The notes: a model not told the origin generated them from the letters alone. A stretch of 45,475 nt of DNA from Micromonospora_J zhanjiangensis (GCF_042650605.1 NZ_JBHSBN010000036.1:1-45475); one strand, 5' to 3'. Positions 31,928 to 41,129 are shown, counted from the first letter of the stretch. Program-made: numbers and translations.

Positions 31928-33376
31928 TCAACCTGCCGTCGGCGCTCCGGTGCCGGGTCGGCGTCGCAGGGAGATGACGCCGGTCAGGAGGAGGAGCACA
32001 CAGACCCAGGCGAACCAGTCGCCCAGCCTCGCGTACACCGTGGTCGCCGGGGCGGCGGGCGCCGTGGTGAGGAGGGACACGAACGGCCCGTCCGCGCTGT
32101 GCGCCTCGGCCCGGATCCGACCGTGTGCGTCGCTCACCACCAGATCGCCGTTGCGTGCCGCGCGCACCACCGTGAGTCCGCTCTCCACCCCGCGGACCAC
32201 CGCCATCCGGCCGTGCAGCCACGCGTCGCGGTCGAAGTCCCAGGCGGGTACGAACAGCGTGTCGGCGCCGCGTCGGCGGTAGTCGCGGACGAGGCCGGGC
32301 AGGTCCAGGTCGAAGCAGATGGCGATCCCCCACCGGGTGCCGGACCCGGCCACGAACGCCAACTGTTCTCCCGGCGTGAAGTCTCCCTCCAGCCCGGGGA
32401 CGAGGTGGTGTTTGGCGTACTCGACCGGCCGGCCGCCGGTCGCCGGGAGATCGATCGCCACGTTGCGGAACGTACCGTCGCGTTCGAGGACCAGCCCGAC
32501 GATGATGTCGACGTGGTGCTCCTCGGCGAGCCGTGCCAACGGCGCCCGGAGGATGGGCAACGTCCTGTCGTCGGCGACGAACACCTTCTCGGGCATGACC
32601 ACGACCCGGGCACCGTGGGCGGCGGCGTCCGCGATGTGTGTCGCGTACTGCGCGAGCAGCTCGCGTCCCTGCGGCGTGTCGACCGGTGTGGGGTCGAACA
32701 GTCGGTCGGTCGCGAGCAGCGCGACCCGCTCCGCTCCGTCGCCGGCCGGGGTGCGCAGCCGCCAGGTGCCGTACCCCGCCGCGAGCACCAGGACGACCAC
32801 GGCGGTGACCGCCACCCGTCCACGCCCCACTGCCCGTGGCGCCAGGAGTGCCGCCGCCACCGTCGGCACCCCGAGGATCAGGAAGGTGATGCCCCAGGGG
32901 CCGGTGACGGAGGCGGCCTGCAGGAGGGGAAGAACGTCGGCCTGGGTGTAGGCGAGGCTCCACCAGGCCCCGTTCGGGGACAGCACCGACGTCGCGTACT
33001 CGACGACCACCCAGGCGGCGGGCAGCGCGGCGACCGCCGCCAGCGGCCGCCCGCAGAGCAGGAGCCCGCGGGTGAGGAGCACGACCAGGCCGAACAGCAA
33101 CGCGGAGCCGACGAGGATCGAGACAACCAACGGCGGCGGGACCTGTACGGTCCGCAGGAGGTATCCCCACAACGGCGTCTCACCGCCCAGCCAGGCGATC
33201 GCCGCCGCGAGGAACGTGACCCGGGCGCGGACGCGGGGAGCGAGGACGAGCACCGGAAGCGGTGCGAGCCAGGTGAGCCAGGGCGTCGGCCGCAGCCCCG
33301 TCCCGAACAGAAAGAGCGTCGCCGACACCGCCGTGGCGGCGAACGCCACGCCCAAACGTCTCATTGATGAGTGCAC
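31928..33376 (-). CDS. Apolipoprotein N-acyltransferase-like membrane protein (Lnt/nitrilase family)
   Basis: A 482-residue protein with an N-terminal block of about six membrane segments and a C-terminal carbon-nitrogen hydrolase domain. Catalytic residues are visible: Glu in VVMPEKVF, Lys/His region in YAKHHLVPGLEGDF, and Cys in IAICFDLDLPGL. A final membrane helix lies near the C-terminus. Lnt transfers a third acyl chain to lipoproteins. CFDLDLP differs from the usual CYE/CFE-type context, so it may be a paralogue of the main Lnt. I chose GTG at 33376 with GGGAGG seven bases upstream, instead of ATG 33364. Confidence 0.82.
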   Translation of the reverse strand: MHSSMRRLGVAFAATAVSATLFLFGTGLRPTPWLTWLAPLPVLVLAPRVRARVTFLAAAIAWLGGETPLWGYLLRTVQVPPPLVVSILVGSALLFGLVVLLTRGLLLCGRPLAAVAALPAAWVVVEYATSVLSPNGAWWSLAYTQADVLPLLQAASVTGPWGITFLILGVPTVAAALLAPRAVGRGRVAVTAVVVLVLAAGYGTWRLRTPAGDGAERVALLATDRLFDPTPVDTPQGRELLAQYATHIADAAAHGARVVVMPEKVFVADDRTLPILRAPLARLAEEHHVDIIVGLVLERDGTFRNVAIDLPATGGRPVEYAKHHLVPGLEGDFTPGEQLAFVAGSGTRWGIAICFDLDLPGLVRDYRRRGADTLFVPAWDFDRDAWLHGRMAVVRGVESGLTVVRAARNGDLVVSDAHGRIRAEAHSADGPFVSLLTTAPAAPATTVYARLGDWFAWVCVLLLLTGVISLRRRPGTGAPTAG

Positions 33377-33476
33377 CCTGTCGCCTCCCGTCTGTGGTTG
33401 CCCCACCCTCCGGGAGCCGGTCCGGATGCACATCGCCGGCGGGAGCGGGCCGCCTGGCACCCGTACGGACCGACGG

Positions 33477-33498
33477 GTCTCACTCGGGCGAGTGAGAC
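33477..33498. promoter_or_regulatory. Palindrome between Lnt-like gene and histidine kinase
   Basis: GTCTCACTCG (33477-33486) and CGAGTGAGAC (33489-33498) are perfect 10-bp arms separated by GG. It lies midway in the 206-bp divergent intergenic region, so it is likely an operator. The response regulator encoded downstream is an obvious candidate to bind it. Confidence 0.55.
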
Positions 33499-33582
33499 GT
33501 CCTCGGCCGGGCGACCGAGGCATCGGCGGGCGGCGATCGCTTAGGGTCGTGCCACGGTCTTACTGCCCGGTCGGGAGCGGTA

Positions 33583-34701
33583 GTGCGGGTGGATGTGCTC
33601 AGGGTTCGACGGGCCGACGTCGCGGTCGCCGCCGTCGTCACCGTGCTGACGGTGACCCCCGCCCTCGTCCCGTACGTCCAGCCGTGGTGGTTCGTGACGC
33701 TCGTCGTCCTGATGTCGGTGCCGGTGCTCTGGCGCCGCCGCGCCATCCTCACCACCGGAACGATCGTCGGCAGCGCGACGACGCTCGCGGCGATAGCAGC
33801 CACGTCGCTGCCGCAGTCCGTCCTGGTGCTGCCGTACGGCATGCTCGTGTGCACCTACACCTTCGCGGCGGCGGACCTGTCCCGGGTACGGCGTGCCACC
33901 GGGATCGCCGGCGCGGCCGTCGGGGTGGCGGTGTCGCTCGTCGTCCCGCGGGAGGACTTCGAAACCTACCGGTACGTCGTCACCGTCATCGTCGCCGCGT
34001 ACGCCTTCGGTCTCGGCGCACGGGCCCGGCGGGCCGAACGGGAGGCCGTGCGGGAGCGCGAACGTCGGATCGTGGAGGAACGGGCCGCCGCCGTCGCGCG
34101 GGAGCGCACCCGGATCGCCCGCGACATGCACGACATCGTGACCCACTCCGTCGGGCTCATCCTGATCCAGGCGGAGACCGGGCCGTTGGTGGTACGCGAC
34201 CACCCCGAGAAGGCGGCGGCGGTCTTCGAGTCCATCGCGGCCGCGGGCCGCGACGCGGTCGGTCAGCTCCGCCTGATCCTCGGGGCGCTGCGCGGACCGG
34301 ACAGCCCGCCCGAGCCGACCCGCGGACCGCAGCCGGGACTCGGCGCCCTGCCCGGCCTGCTGGACAACGCCCGCCGGGCGGGACTGGCGGCGTCGGCCGA
34401 GGTACGCGGCGAGCCGGGTCAGCTCTCCCGCGGCGTGGACGTGGCCGCGTACCGGATGGTCCAGGAGTCGGTGACCAACACGATCCGGCACGCCGCGGCG
34501 CGGGCCGTCCACGTGGGTGTCCATTGGTCCGGCGACACCCTGCGGATCGAGGTGGCCGACGACGGCCGGGGCGCGCGTGAGGTACGGGAGGGGTACGGCA
34601 TGATCGGAATGCGCGAGCGGGTCGAGGCCTGTGGTGGCCGGCTGGTGGTCCGGCCGGGTGGTCCGGGCTTCACCGTCACCGCGATCCTGCCGATCGGCTG
34701 A
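33583..34701 (+). CDS. Two-component sensor histidine kinase (NarL-partner, HisKA_3 type)
   Basis: A 372-residue membrane kinase. About four or five hydrophobic segments occupy residues 10-150. The dimerisation/phosphoacceptor helix ERTRIARDMHDIVTHSVGLI carries the phosphorylated His in the DMHDIVTHS motif. The HATPase domain shows YRMVQESVTNTIRHA, VADDGRG and YGMIGMRERVEACGG. Start GTG at 33583 has GGGAG upstream. The stop is four bases before the response-regulator ATG, so they form an operon. Signal is unknown. Confidence 0.93.
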   Translation: MRVDVLRVRRADVAVAAVVTVLTVTPALVPYVQPWWFVTLVVLMSVPVLWRRRAILTTGTIVGSATTLAAIAATSLPQSVLVLPYGMLVCTYTFAAADLSRVRRATGIAGAAVGVAVSLVVPREDFETYRYVVTVIVAAYAFGLGARARRAEREAVRERERRIVEERAAAVARERTRIARDMHDIVTHSVGLILIQAETGPLVVRDHPEKAAAVFESIAAAGRDAVGQLRLILGALRGPDSPPEPTRGPQPGLGALPGLLDNARRAGLAASAEVRGEPGQLSRGVDVAAYRMVQESVTNTIRHAAARAVHVGVHWSGDTLRIEVADDGRGAREVREGYGMIGMRERVEACGGRLVVRPGGPGFTVTAILPIG

Positions 34702-34705
34702 CGGG

Positions 34706-35362
34706 ATGCTGCGGGTGCTCGTGGCCGACGATCAGGATCTGTTCCGTGGCGGCTTCGCGATGATCCTCGACAGCAACGACGACATCACGGTCGTCGGTGA
34801 GGCGGCGAACGGCGCCGAAGCCGTCGCGAAGGCGGTCGAACTGAAGCCGGACCTGGTGCTCATGGACATCCGGATGCCCGGCATGGACGGCGTCCAGGCG
34901 ACGGCGGAGGTGTGCCGCAGGACCGAGGCGAGGGTGCTGGTCCTCACCATGTACGACGTCGACGAGTACGTCTACGACGCGCTGCGCGCCGGGGCCAGCG
35001 GCTTCCTGCTCAAGGACGTGCGGCGCGACGACCTGGTCCGCGCGGTTCGCCTGGTCGCCGAGGGCCAGTCGCTGCTGGCGCCGGCGATCACCCGGCGGCT
35101 GATCGCCGAGTTCGTCGGCCGGGGCCGCGGCCGACCACGGCTACGGCAGCGCCTCGGCACGTTGACCGATCGGGAGATGGCCACCCTGCGGTTGCTCGGC
35201 CGGGGCCGGTCCAACTCGGAGATCGCAGCGGACCTGGTGGTCACCGAGCACACCGTCAAGACCCACGTGAGCAACCTGCTGACCAAGCTGGGCCTGCGCG
35301 ATCGCGCCCAGGCCGTCGTCTTCGCCTACGAATCCGGCCTGATCGTCCCCGGAGAAGACTAG
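34706..35362 (+). CDS. Two-component response regulator, NarL/LuxR type
   Basis: A 218-residue regulator. The receiver domain has the acidic pair in VADDQDL, the phosphoacceptor Asp in LVLMDIRMPGMDGV, and Lys in FLLKDVRRDD. The C-terminal LuxR helix-turn-helix is LTDREMATLRLLGRGRSNSE through VTEHTVKTHVSNLLTKLGL. I chose ATG at 34706, directly after the kinase stop; the frame opens earlier inside the kinase gene. It probably works with the upstream kinase and may bind the palindrome at 33477-33498. Confidence 0.93.
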   Translation: MLRVLVADDQDLFRGGFAMILDSNDDITVVGEAANGAEAVAKAVELKPDLVLMDIRMPGMDGVQATAEVCRRTEARVLVLTMYDVDEYVYDALRAGASGFLLKDVRRDDLVRAVRLVAEGQSLLAPAITRRLIAEFVGRGRGRPRLRQRLGTLTDREMATLRLLGRGRSNSEIAADLVVTEHTVKTHVSNLLTKLGLRDRAQAVVFAYESGLIVPGED

Positions 35363-35463
35363 GACGCGCGGTTCCGGGCGCACGATCGCCGCACGGATGC
35401 GGTCGCGCGGCCGGATGACCGGCGAACCGTGGCTTCATGGGCGGATGGCGTCGTTGCGGAACT

Positions 35464-35473
35464 GAACCGGTTC
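35464..35473. promoter_or_regulatory. Palindrome upstream of the GH30 gene
   Basis: GAACCGGTTC is a perfect 10-bp palindrome within the 267-bp gap (35363-35629) before the GH30 gene. A second AT-richer stretch, AATCGATGCATG (35486-35497), contains ATCGAT. Either could be a LacI-type operator. Nothing else is evident in this gap. Confidence 0.35.
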
Positions 35474-35629
35474 TGTCAGAGTATCAATCGATGCATGTCC
35501 ATGTGACTGTCGACGGACGTGGCCAGGAGGCCGAGGTCGATCCCCATGGCGACGCAGCAGATCGGTGCCGACCGGGGCAATGGGGCCGATGAGGCGCGGT
35601 TCGACACCCAACAGCCTGAAGGAAGAGAC

Positions 35630-37348
35630 ATGACGCAAGATCAGAATCGGCCGGTGAGTGGCGAGCGGAGGCTGCTGAGCCGGAGAGCCGTCCTGGCGAC
35701 CTTGGGGACCGTACCGGTCGCCACGGTCGCGGCGTCGGTCCTCGGGGCCACGGAAGCCTCGGCCGCGACCGCGAACATCAATCTGTCGGCGCAGCGGCAG
35801 ACCATCAAGGGCTTCGGTGGCATGGCCCACGCGTCCTGGATCGGTGACCTGACGGCCGCCCAGCGGGACACGGCGTTCGGCACCGGCGAAGGCCGGCTGG
35901 GGTTCTCCATCCTGCGGATCCCGGTCAACGAGAACCAGTCGGACTGGAGCCGCGACCTGGCAACGGCGCAGCGGGCCGCCGCGCTCGGGGTGACCGTCTT
36001 CGCGTCGCCGTGGAACCCGCCGGCCAGCATGACCGAGACCTTCACCCACGGCAGCCAGACCAACGCGAAGCGCCTCAAGTACAGCTCGTACGGCGCCTAC
36101 GCGCAGCACCTGAACGACTTCAACAGCTACATGCGCACCAACGGGGTGAACCTGTACGCCATCTCGGTGCAGAACGAGCCCGACTACGCGTCCACCTGGA
36201 CGTGGTGGACCGCCACCGAGATCGTCAACTTCCTGAAGCAGAACGCCGGCGTGATCGGCACCCGGGTGATGGCGCCCGAATCCTTCCAGTACATCAAGTC
36301 CATGTCGGACCCGATCCTCAACGACGCCGCGGCGCTCGCCAACGTGGACATCATCGGGGCGCACCTCTACGGCACGTCGTACGCGAACTTCCCGTACCCC
36401 CTGTTCAAGCAGAAGGGCGCGGGCAAGGAACTCTGGATGACCGAGGTCTACTACCCCAACAGCAACGCCAACTCGGGGGACGCCTGGCCCGAGGCGCTCG
36501 ACGTCGGGGAGCACATCCACCACGCCATGGTGGACGCCGAGTTCCAGGCCTACGTCTGGTGGTACATCCGGCGCAGCTACGGCCCCATGCGGGAGGACGG
36601 CCAGATCAGCAAGCGGGGCGCCATGATGGCGCAGTTCGCCAGGTTCGTCCGCCCCGGATACGTGCGGATCGACGCGACGGCGAACCCGACGTCGAACGTC
36701 TTCGTCTCGGCGTACCGGGGCGGGGAGACCGTCGTCATCGTCGCTGTCAACAAGAACACCTCGTCGGTGAGCCAGCAGTTCACCCTGTCGAACACCACCG
36801 CGTCGGGCAGCGTCTCGAACTGGCTGACCGACGGGAGCCGGAACGTCGCGCCCCAGTCCGCGCTCACCATGTCGAACGGATCGCTCACCGTCACGCTGCC
36901 CGCTCGCAGCATGATGACCTTCGTGGTCGGCGTGAACGGCACCACGCCGCCCACGCCGTCGACCAGCCCCACGGTCGGTCCGTCGCCCACCCCCACCCCG
37001 ATCCCCACCACCCCTCCGCCAACGGGTGGGACGGGAGCCCGGGTCTCCTACACGACGAGCACCTGGGACACCGGCCTCACGGCGAACATCAGCATCACCA
37101 ACACCGGCAGCTCGACGATCAACGGTTGGACGTTGACCTTCACCCTGCCCTCGGGCCAGTCGATCACGTCGAGCTGGAACGCGACCTTCTCACCATCCAG
37201 CGGCCAGGTGAGCGCCCGCAACGTCAGCTACAACGGCACGCTCGCCCCCGGGGCCACCGTCGACATCGGCTTCCAGGCCACCCACACCGGCAACACCGCG
37301 AAGCCGACCGCCTTCACCCTCAACGGCGTTCCCTGCACCGTCGCCTGA
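35630..37348 (+). CDS. Glucuronoxylanase, GH30 with C-terminal CBM2
   Basis: A 572-residue secreted enzyme resembling GH30_8 xylanases, which cut xylan next to methylglucuronic-acid branches. The signal peptide has a twin-arginine-like motif (LLSRRAVLATLG) and ends near residue 46 (ASA). The barrel begins with QTIKGFGGMAHASWIGDL; acid/base Glu183 is in VQNEPDY and nucleophile Glu272 in LWMTEVYY. A beta side domain follows (YRGGETVVIVAVNKNT). After a Pro/Thr-rich linker, CBM2 spans about 475-572 (STWDTGLTANISITNTG, NGWTLTFTL). I chose ATG 35630, with GGAAGAG upstream. Confidence 0.92.
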   Translation: MTQDQNRPVSGERRLLSRRAVLATLGTVPVATVAASVLGATEASAATANINLSAQRQTIKGFGGMAHASWIGDLTAAQRDTAFGTGEGRLGFSILRIPVNENQSDWSRDLATAQRAAALGVTVFASPWNPPASMTETFTHGSQTNAKRLKYSSYGAYAQHLNDFNSYMRTNGVNLYAISVQNEPDYASTWTWWTATEIVNFLKQNAGVIGTRVMAPESFQYIKSMSDPILNDAAALANVDIIGAHLYGTSYANFPYPLFKQKGAGKELWMTEVYYPNSNANSGDAWPEALDVGEHIHHAMVDAEFQAYVWWYIRRSYGPMREDGQISKRGAMMAQFARFVRPGYVRIDATANPTSNVFVSAYRGGETVVIVAVNKNTSSVSQQFTLSNTTASGSVSNWLTDGSRNVAPQSALTMSNGSLTVTLPARSMMTFVVGVNGTTPPTPSTSPTVGPSPTPTPIPTTPPPTGGTGARVSYTTSTWDTGLTANISITNTGSSTINGWTLTFTLPSGQSITSSWNATFSPSSGQVSARNVSYNGTLAPGATVDIGFQATHTGNTAKPTAFTLNGVPCTVA

Positions 37349-37378
37349 GCGAAAGCGCGACAACCGCGACGGACCGAC

Positions 37379-37407
37379 GGGGCCCGGAGCCGACGGCTCC
37401 GGGCCCC
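37379..37407 (+). terminator. Perfect GC-rich terminator hairpin after the GH30 gene
   Basis: GGGGCCCGGAGCC (37379-37391) and GGCTCCGGGCCCC (37395-37407) form a 13-bp stem with a GAC loop. The stem GGGCCCGGAGCC/GGCTCCGGGCCC is shared with the xylanase terminator. It may also end the converging nrdAB transcript (stop at 37430). Confidence 0.7.
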
Positions 37408-37429
37408 GCGTCGTCGGGGACCTCGCCGA

Positions 37430-38482
37430 TCAGAAGTCGTCGTCGAACGTGACCGTGCCGGTCACCCCGACCTGGTACGCCGACACCCGCCGCTCGAAGA
37501 AGTTCGACAACTCCTGCACATCCTGCAGCTCCATGAACGGGAACGGGTTGGCGCTGCCGTACATCGGCGCGATGCCCAGAACGGCCAGCCGCCGGTCGGC
37601 CACGTGTCGCAGGTATTCCCGCATGTCGGCCGGCGACAGCCCGGACACACCCTGTTCGAGCAGATCCTCGGCGAACTGGACCTCACACTCGACGGCCTCG
37701 GCCAGCATCTCCCTTACCTGCTGCTCCAGCTCGGCGTCGAACAGGTCGGGCTCCTGCGCGCGGACGGTGTCCACCACGTCGAAGGCGAAGGCCATGTGCA
37801 TGGACTCGTCCCGGAACACCCAGTTCGTGCCCGAGGCGAGACCGTGCAGCACGCCCCGGGACCGCAGGAAGTAGACGTAGGCGAAGGCACCGTAGAAGAA
37901 CAGCCCCTCGATGCAGGCGGCGAAGCAGATCAGGTTGAGCAGGAACGCCCGCCGGTCCGCGCGGGTCCGCAACTGGCGCAACTCGAAGATCGAATCGATC
38001 CACTTGAAGCAAAACTCGGCCTTGCGGGCGATCGACGGGATGTTCTCCACGGCCGCGAACGCCTCGAACCGCTCCTTCTCCTCCGGCACGTACGTGTCGA
38101 GCAGGTTCAGGTAGAACTGGACGTGCACCGCCTCCTCGAACAGTTGCCGGGACAGATACAGCCGGCCCTCCGGCGAGTTCACGTGCTGGTAGAGATTGAG
38201 CACGAGGTTGTTGGCCACGATGGTGTCGCCGGTGGCGAAGAACGCGACCAGCCGGGACACCAGGTGCCGCTCGGCGGCCGAGAGCCTGGCCAGGTCGGCC
38301 AGGTCGGAGTGCAGGTCGACCTCCTCCACCGTCCAGGTGTTCTTGATGGCGTCCTTGAACCGGTCGAAGAAGTGCGGATAGCGCATCGGGCGCAGGGTGA
38401 GGTCCATGCCGGGATCGAGCAGCAGGTGCCGCTGGCCCGTACCGGCGCCGTCGATGGTGCGGGACTCGGGAAGGGTGGTCAC
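37430..38482 (-). CDS. nrdB: Class I ribonucleotide reductase, small (R2) subunit
   Basis: A 350-residue di-metal protein that generates the tyrosyl radical for ribonucleotide reduction. Metal ligands by alignment to E. coli R2: Asp86 (FFATGD), Glu117 and His120 (EEAVH), Glu192 (CIEGLFF), Glu226 and His229 (FRDESMH). Tyr124 is in the radical position (HVQFY), so this is not the Tyr-less class Ic type. The terminus TGTVTFDDDF provides the short acidic tail that docks to R1. The start is GTG at 38482, overlapping the nrdA stop by four bases (GTGA). Confidence 0.92.
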   Translation of the reverse strand: MTTLPESRTIDGAGTGQRHLLLDPGMDLTLRPMRYPHFFDRFKDAIKNTWTVEEVDLHSDLADLARLSAAERHLVSRLVAFFATGDTIVANNLVLNLYQHVNSPEGRLYLSRQLFEEAVHVQFYLNLLDTYVPEEKERFEAFAAVENIPSIARKAEFCFKWIDSIFELRQLRTRADRRAFLLNLICFAACIEGLFFYGAFAYVYFLRSRGVLHGLASGTNWVFRDESMHMAFAFDVVDTVRAQEPDLFDAELEQQVREMLAEAVECEVQFAEDLLEQGVSGLSPADMREYLRHVADRRLAVLGIAPMYGSANPFPFMELQDVQELSNFFERRVSAYQVGVTGTVTFDDDF

Positions 38483-40788
38483 TGGCAGGCCTCGCAACTC
38501 TCGGGATTCTCCAGGGAACAGGCCACCGCCTCGTCGGCACCCGGCCCGCCCATCGGCGAGACGGCCGACGGGACGGTGACGGCCGGTGTGACGGCGACCG
38601 TGGCCTGCTGGATCCGGGTGGCCGGACGCGACCGCAGGTAGTAGGTGGTCTTCAGCCCGGACTTCCAGGCGTGCAGGTACATCGAGGAGAGCTTGCCGAT
38701 GGTCGGCGCGCTCATGAACAGGTTCAGCGACTGCGACTGGTCGACGTACGGGGCGCGGGCGGCGGCCAGGTCGATCAGCGCCCGCTGCGGCAACTCCCAG
38801 GCGGTGCGGAACAACTCCCGCACCTCGACCGGCAGGTCGGTGATGCCCTGCACCGACCCCTCGGCCCGCTTGATCTGCTCCCGGACCTGCGGCGTCCACA
38901 GCCCGCGCGCCTTCAGTTCCCCGACCAGGTACGTGTTGACCTGGAGGAACTCGCCGGACATGGTCTCGCGCTTGAACAGGTTGGACACCTGCGGCTCGAT
39001 GCACTCGTAGCAACCGGCGATCGACGCGATCGTGGCGGTCGGGGCGATCGCCACCAGCAGCGAGTTGCGCAGGCCGTACGCGGCGATCGTCGCCCGCAGC
39101 GCCGCCCACCGCTCGGCCTGCGCGGGCTCGGCGCCCCACAGGTCCGGGTGCAGGTCACCCTGTGCGGCGCGGGTCTGCTCGTACGCCGGGTGCGGGCCGA
39201 ACCGCTCGGCGAGTCCGGCGGAGGTCTCCAGCGCGGTCAGGTAGATCTCCTCCTGCACCCGGGTGGAGAACTCCTTCGCCTCGGCCGAGTCGAACGGCAG
39301 CCGCAGCGTGAAGAACGCGTCCTGCAGGCCCATCAGCCCGAGGCCGACCGGCCGCCACCGAGGATTCGACGCCGCGGCCTGCGCGGCCGGGTAGTAGTTG
39401 ATGTCGATCACCCGGTCGAGGAAGAGCACGGCGGTGCGGACCGTCGAGCGCAACCTCTCCCAGTCCACGCCGTCGGCGGTGACGTGGGCGCCGAGGTTGA
39501 TCGAGCCCAGGTTGCACACCGCGGTCTCGGTATCGCTGTTGACCTCCAGGATCTCGGTGCACAGGTTCGACAGGTGGATCGTGTTGCCCGGGGCGCCGGT
39601 CTGGTTGGACAGCCGGTTCGACGGGTCCTTGAACGTCATCCACCCGTTGCCGGTCTGGGCGAGGGTGCGCATCATCCGCCCGTACAGGGTCCGGGCCTTC
39701 ACCGTTTTGACGGCCTTCTTCTCGGCCGCGCGGTACGCCTCGTCGAACGCCTCTCCGAACAGGTCGGGCAGTTCCGGCGCGTCGGACGGGTCGATCAACG
39801 ACCAGTCCTGGTCCGCCTCGACCCGGCGCATGAACTCGTCCGGCACCCAGTTCGCCAGGTTGAGGTTGTGGGTTCGCCGGGCGTCCTCGCCGGTGTTGTC
39901 CCGCAGCTCCAGGAACTCCTCGACGTCCGGGTGCCACGGTTCCAGGTACACGCAGGCCGCGCCCTTGCGCCGGCCGCCCTGGTTGACCGCCGCCACGCCG
40001 GCGTCCAGGGTCTTGAGGAACGGCACGATGCCGTTCGACCTGCCGTTGGTGCCCCGGATCAGGGCACCCCGGCCACGGATCCGGGACCAGGAGATGCCGA
40101 TGCCGCCGGAGAACTTCGACAGCTTCGCCACCTGGTGGTACCGCTCGTAGATCGAGTCCAACTCGTCACGCGGCGAGTCCACCAGAAAGCACGACGACAT
40201 CTGGGTGTGTCTGGTGCCCGAGTTGAACAGCGTCGGTGAACTCGGCAGGTAGGCCAGCGACGACATCAACCGGTAGAACCCGATCGCCTCGCCCGGCGTC
40301 CGGGACAGCCCGCACGCCACCCGCAGCAACCAGTACTGCGGCGTCTCCACCACCAGCCGTGACTCGGGGTGCCGCAACAGGTAACGGTCGGCCACCGTGC
40401 GCAGTCCGAAGTACTCGAACCGCAGGTCACCGGCCGGATCCACCGCGTCGTCCAGCTCGCGGGCGTTGCCGGACACGAAGGCCGCCGTGTCGTCGCTGAT
40501 CAGTCCGAGACCGTGGCCGTACCGGATGGACTGGCTGAAGCTTTCCACCTGCTGCCCGCGGACCTCCTTGTCCACGTACGCGGCCAGCAGCCGCGCCGCG
40601 AGCCGGGAGTACTGCGGTTCCTCGCCGATCAGCTCCGCCGCCGTCTGGATCGACAACCGGTCCAGCTCGGCGGTGGTCGCCCCGTCGGGCAGGCCGCTGA
40701 TCGTCTTCGTCGCCACCCGCAGCGGATCCACCTCGGCCAGGTCGGCCACCCACCGCTGCATCGTCCGGACGAGCTTGTCGACGTCCAT
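38479..40788 (-). CDS. nrdA: Class I ribonucleotide reductase, large (R1) subunit
   Basis: A 769-residue catalytic subunit reducing ribonucleoside diphosphates. Active-site elements include SSCFLVDS, NLCTEI and TAVCNLGSINL (redox and thiyl cysteines, NxCxE motif), LGLMGLQDAF, and the C-terminal ESCEACQ dithiol. The N-terminus starts directly with the R1 helical domain, and no ATP-cone (usually about 90 residues) is recognisable, so overall activity regulation by dATP may be absent. ATG 40788 has GGAGG at good spacing; the longer frame upstream is the riboswitch leader. It is cotranscribed with nrdB. Confidence 0.93.
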   Translation of the reverse strand: MDVDKLVRTMQRWVADLAEVDPLRVATKTISGLPDGATTAELDRLSIQTAAELIGEEPQYSRLAARLLAAYVDKEVRGQQVESFSQSIRYGHGLGLISDDTAAFVSGNARELDDAVDPAGDLRFEYFGLRTVADRYLLRHPESRLVVETPQYWLLRVACGLSRTPGEAIGFYRLMSSLAYLPSSPTLFNSGTRHTQMSSCFLVDSPRDELDSIYERYHQVAKLSKFSGGIGISWSRIRGRGALIRGTNGRSNGIVPFLKTLDAGVAAVNQGGRRKGAACVYLEPWHPDVEEFLELRDNTGEDARRTHNLNLANWVPDEFMRRVEADQDWSLIDPSDAPELPDLFGEAFDEAYRAAEKKAVKTVKARTLYGRMMRTLAQTGNGWMTFKDPSNRLSNQTGAPGNTIHLSNLCTEILEVNSDTETAVCNLGSINLGAHVTADGVDWERLRSTVRTAVLFLDRVIDINYYPAAQAAASNPRWRPVGLGLMGLQDAFFTLRLPFDSAEAKEFSTRVQEEIYLTALETSAGLAERFGPHPAYEQTRAAQGDLHPDLWGAEPAQAERWAALRATIAAYGLRNSLLVAIAPTATIASIAGCYECIEPQVSNLFKRETMSGEFLQVNTYLVGELKARGLWTPQVREQIKRAEGSVQGITDLPVEVRELFRTAWELPQRALIDLAAARAPYVDQSQSLNLFMSAPTIGKLSSMYLHAWKSGLKTTYYLRSRPATRIQQATVAVTPAVTVPSAVSPMGGPGADEAVACSLENPESCEACQ

Positions 40789-40858
40789 GTCCCCCTCCTC
40801 ACGCCTGTCCACGAGGTCGACGAACGCGCGGGGGAACGCCACTGAACGCCTGGCGGCG

Positions 40859-40880
40859 AGCCGACCGGCACCGGTCGGCT
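40859..40880 (-). terminator. Hairpin in the nrdAB leader, possible riboswitch expression platform
   Basis: AGCCGACCGG (40859-40868) and CCGGTCGGCT (40871-40880) form a perfect 10-bp stem between the cobalamin aptamer and the nrdA start. It could be the terminator that the riboswitch controls. There is no T-tract downstream, so a translational or Rho-linked mechanism is equally possible. Confidence 0.45.
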
Positions 40881-40929
40881 GATGGCGTCGGCCGTCCCGC
40901 GCGGCCTCCGACCGCCGCACGCGGAGCGC

Positions 40930-41118
40930 GCGGCGCACTGGCAGGTCTTCGGACTCGTGGGCACGGCCGGGGTCGCCGGCTTCCTAGTGGCCGTCGCTTC
41001 CCAGACCTGGCGGTCCAGTGCTTGGTGACGGCGGTCGTTCCCACTCACCGCTGCGGGGCAGTCCCGGACTCGCACCGGATTCCCTGTTGCCACGGCCGTC
41101 CCAGCGGGACGGCCGAAC
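40930..41118 (-). ncRNA. Cobalamin (B12) riboswitch
   Basis: On the minus strand, landmarks run in order: GGGAATCCGGTGCGAGTCCG (41087-41068 region), GACTGCCCCGCAGCGGTGAG, GAAGCGACGGCCACTAGGAAG, and the B12 box AGTCCGAAGACCTGCC (40955-40940). The aptamer binds adenosylcobalamin. In Streptomyces, B12 represses class I nrdAB through this riboswitch so that the B12-dependent class II enzyme is used instead. Here it lies 140 bases upstream of nrdA. Boundaries are approximate. Confidence 0.92.
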
Positions 41119-41129
41119 CAGCTGCGGGA

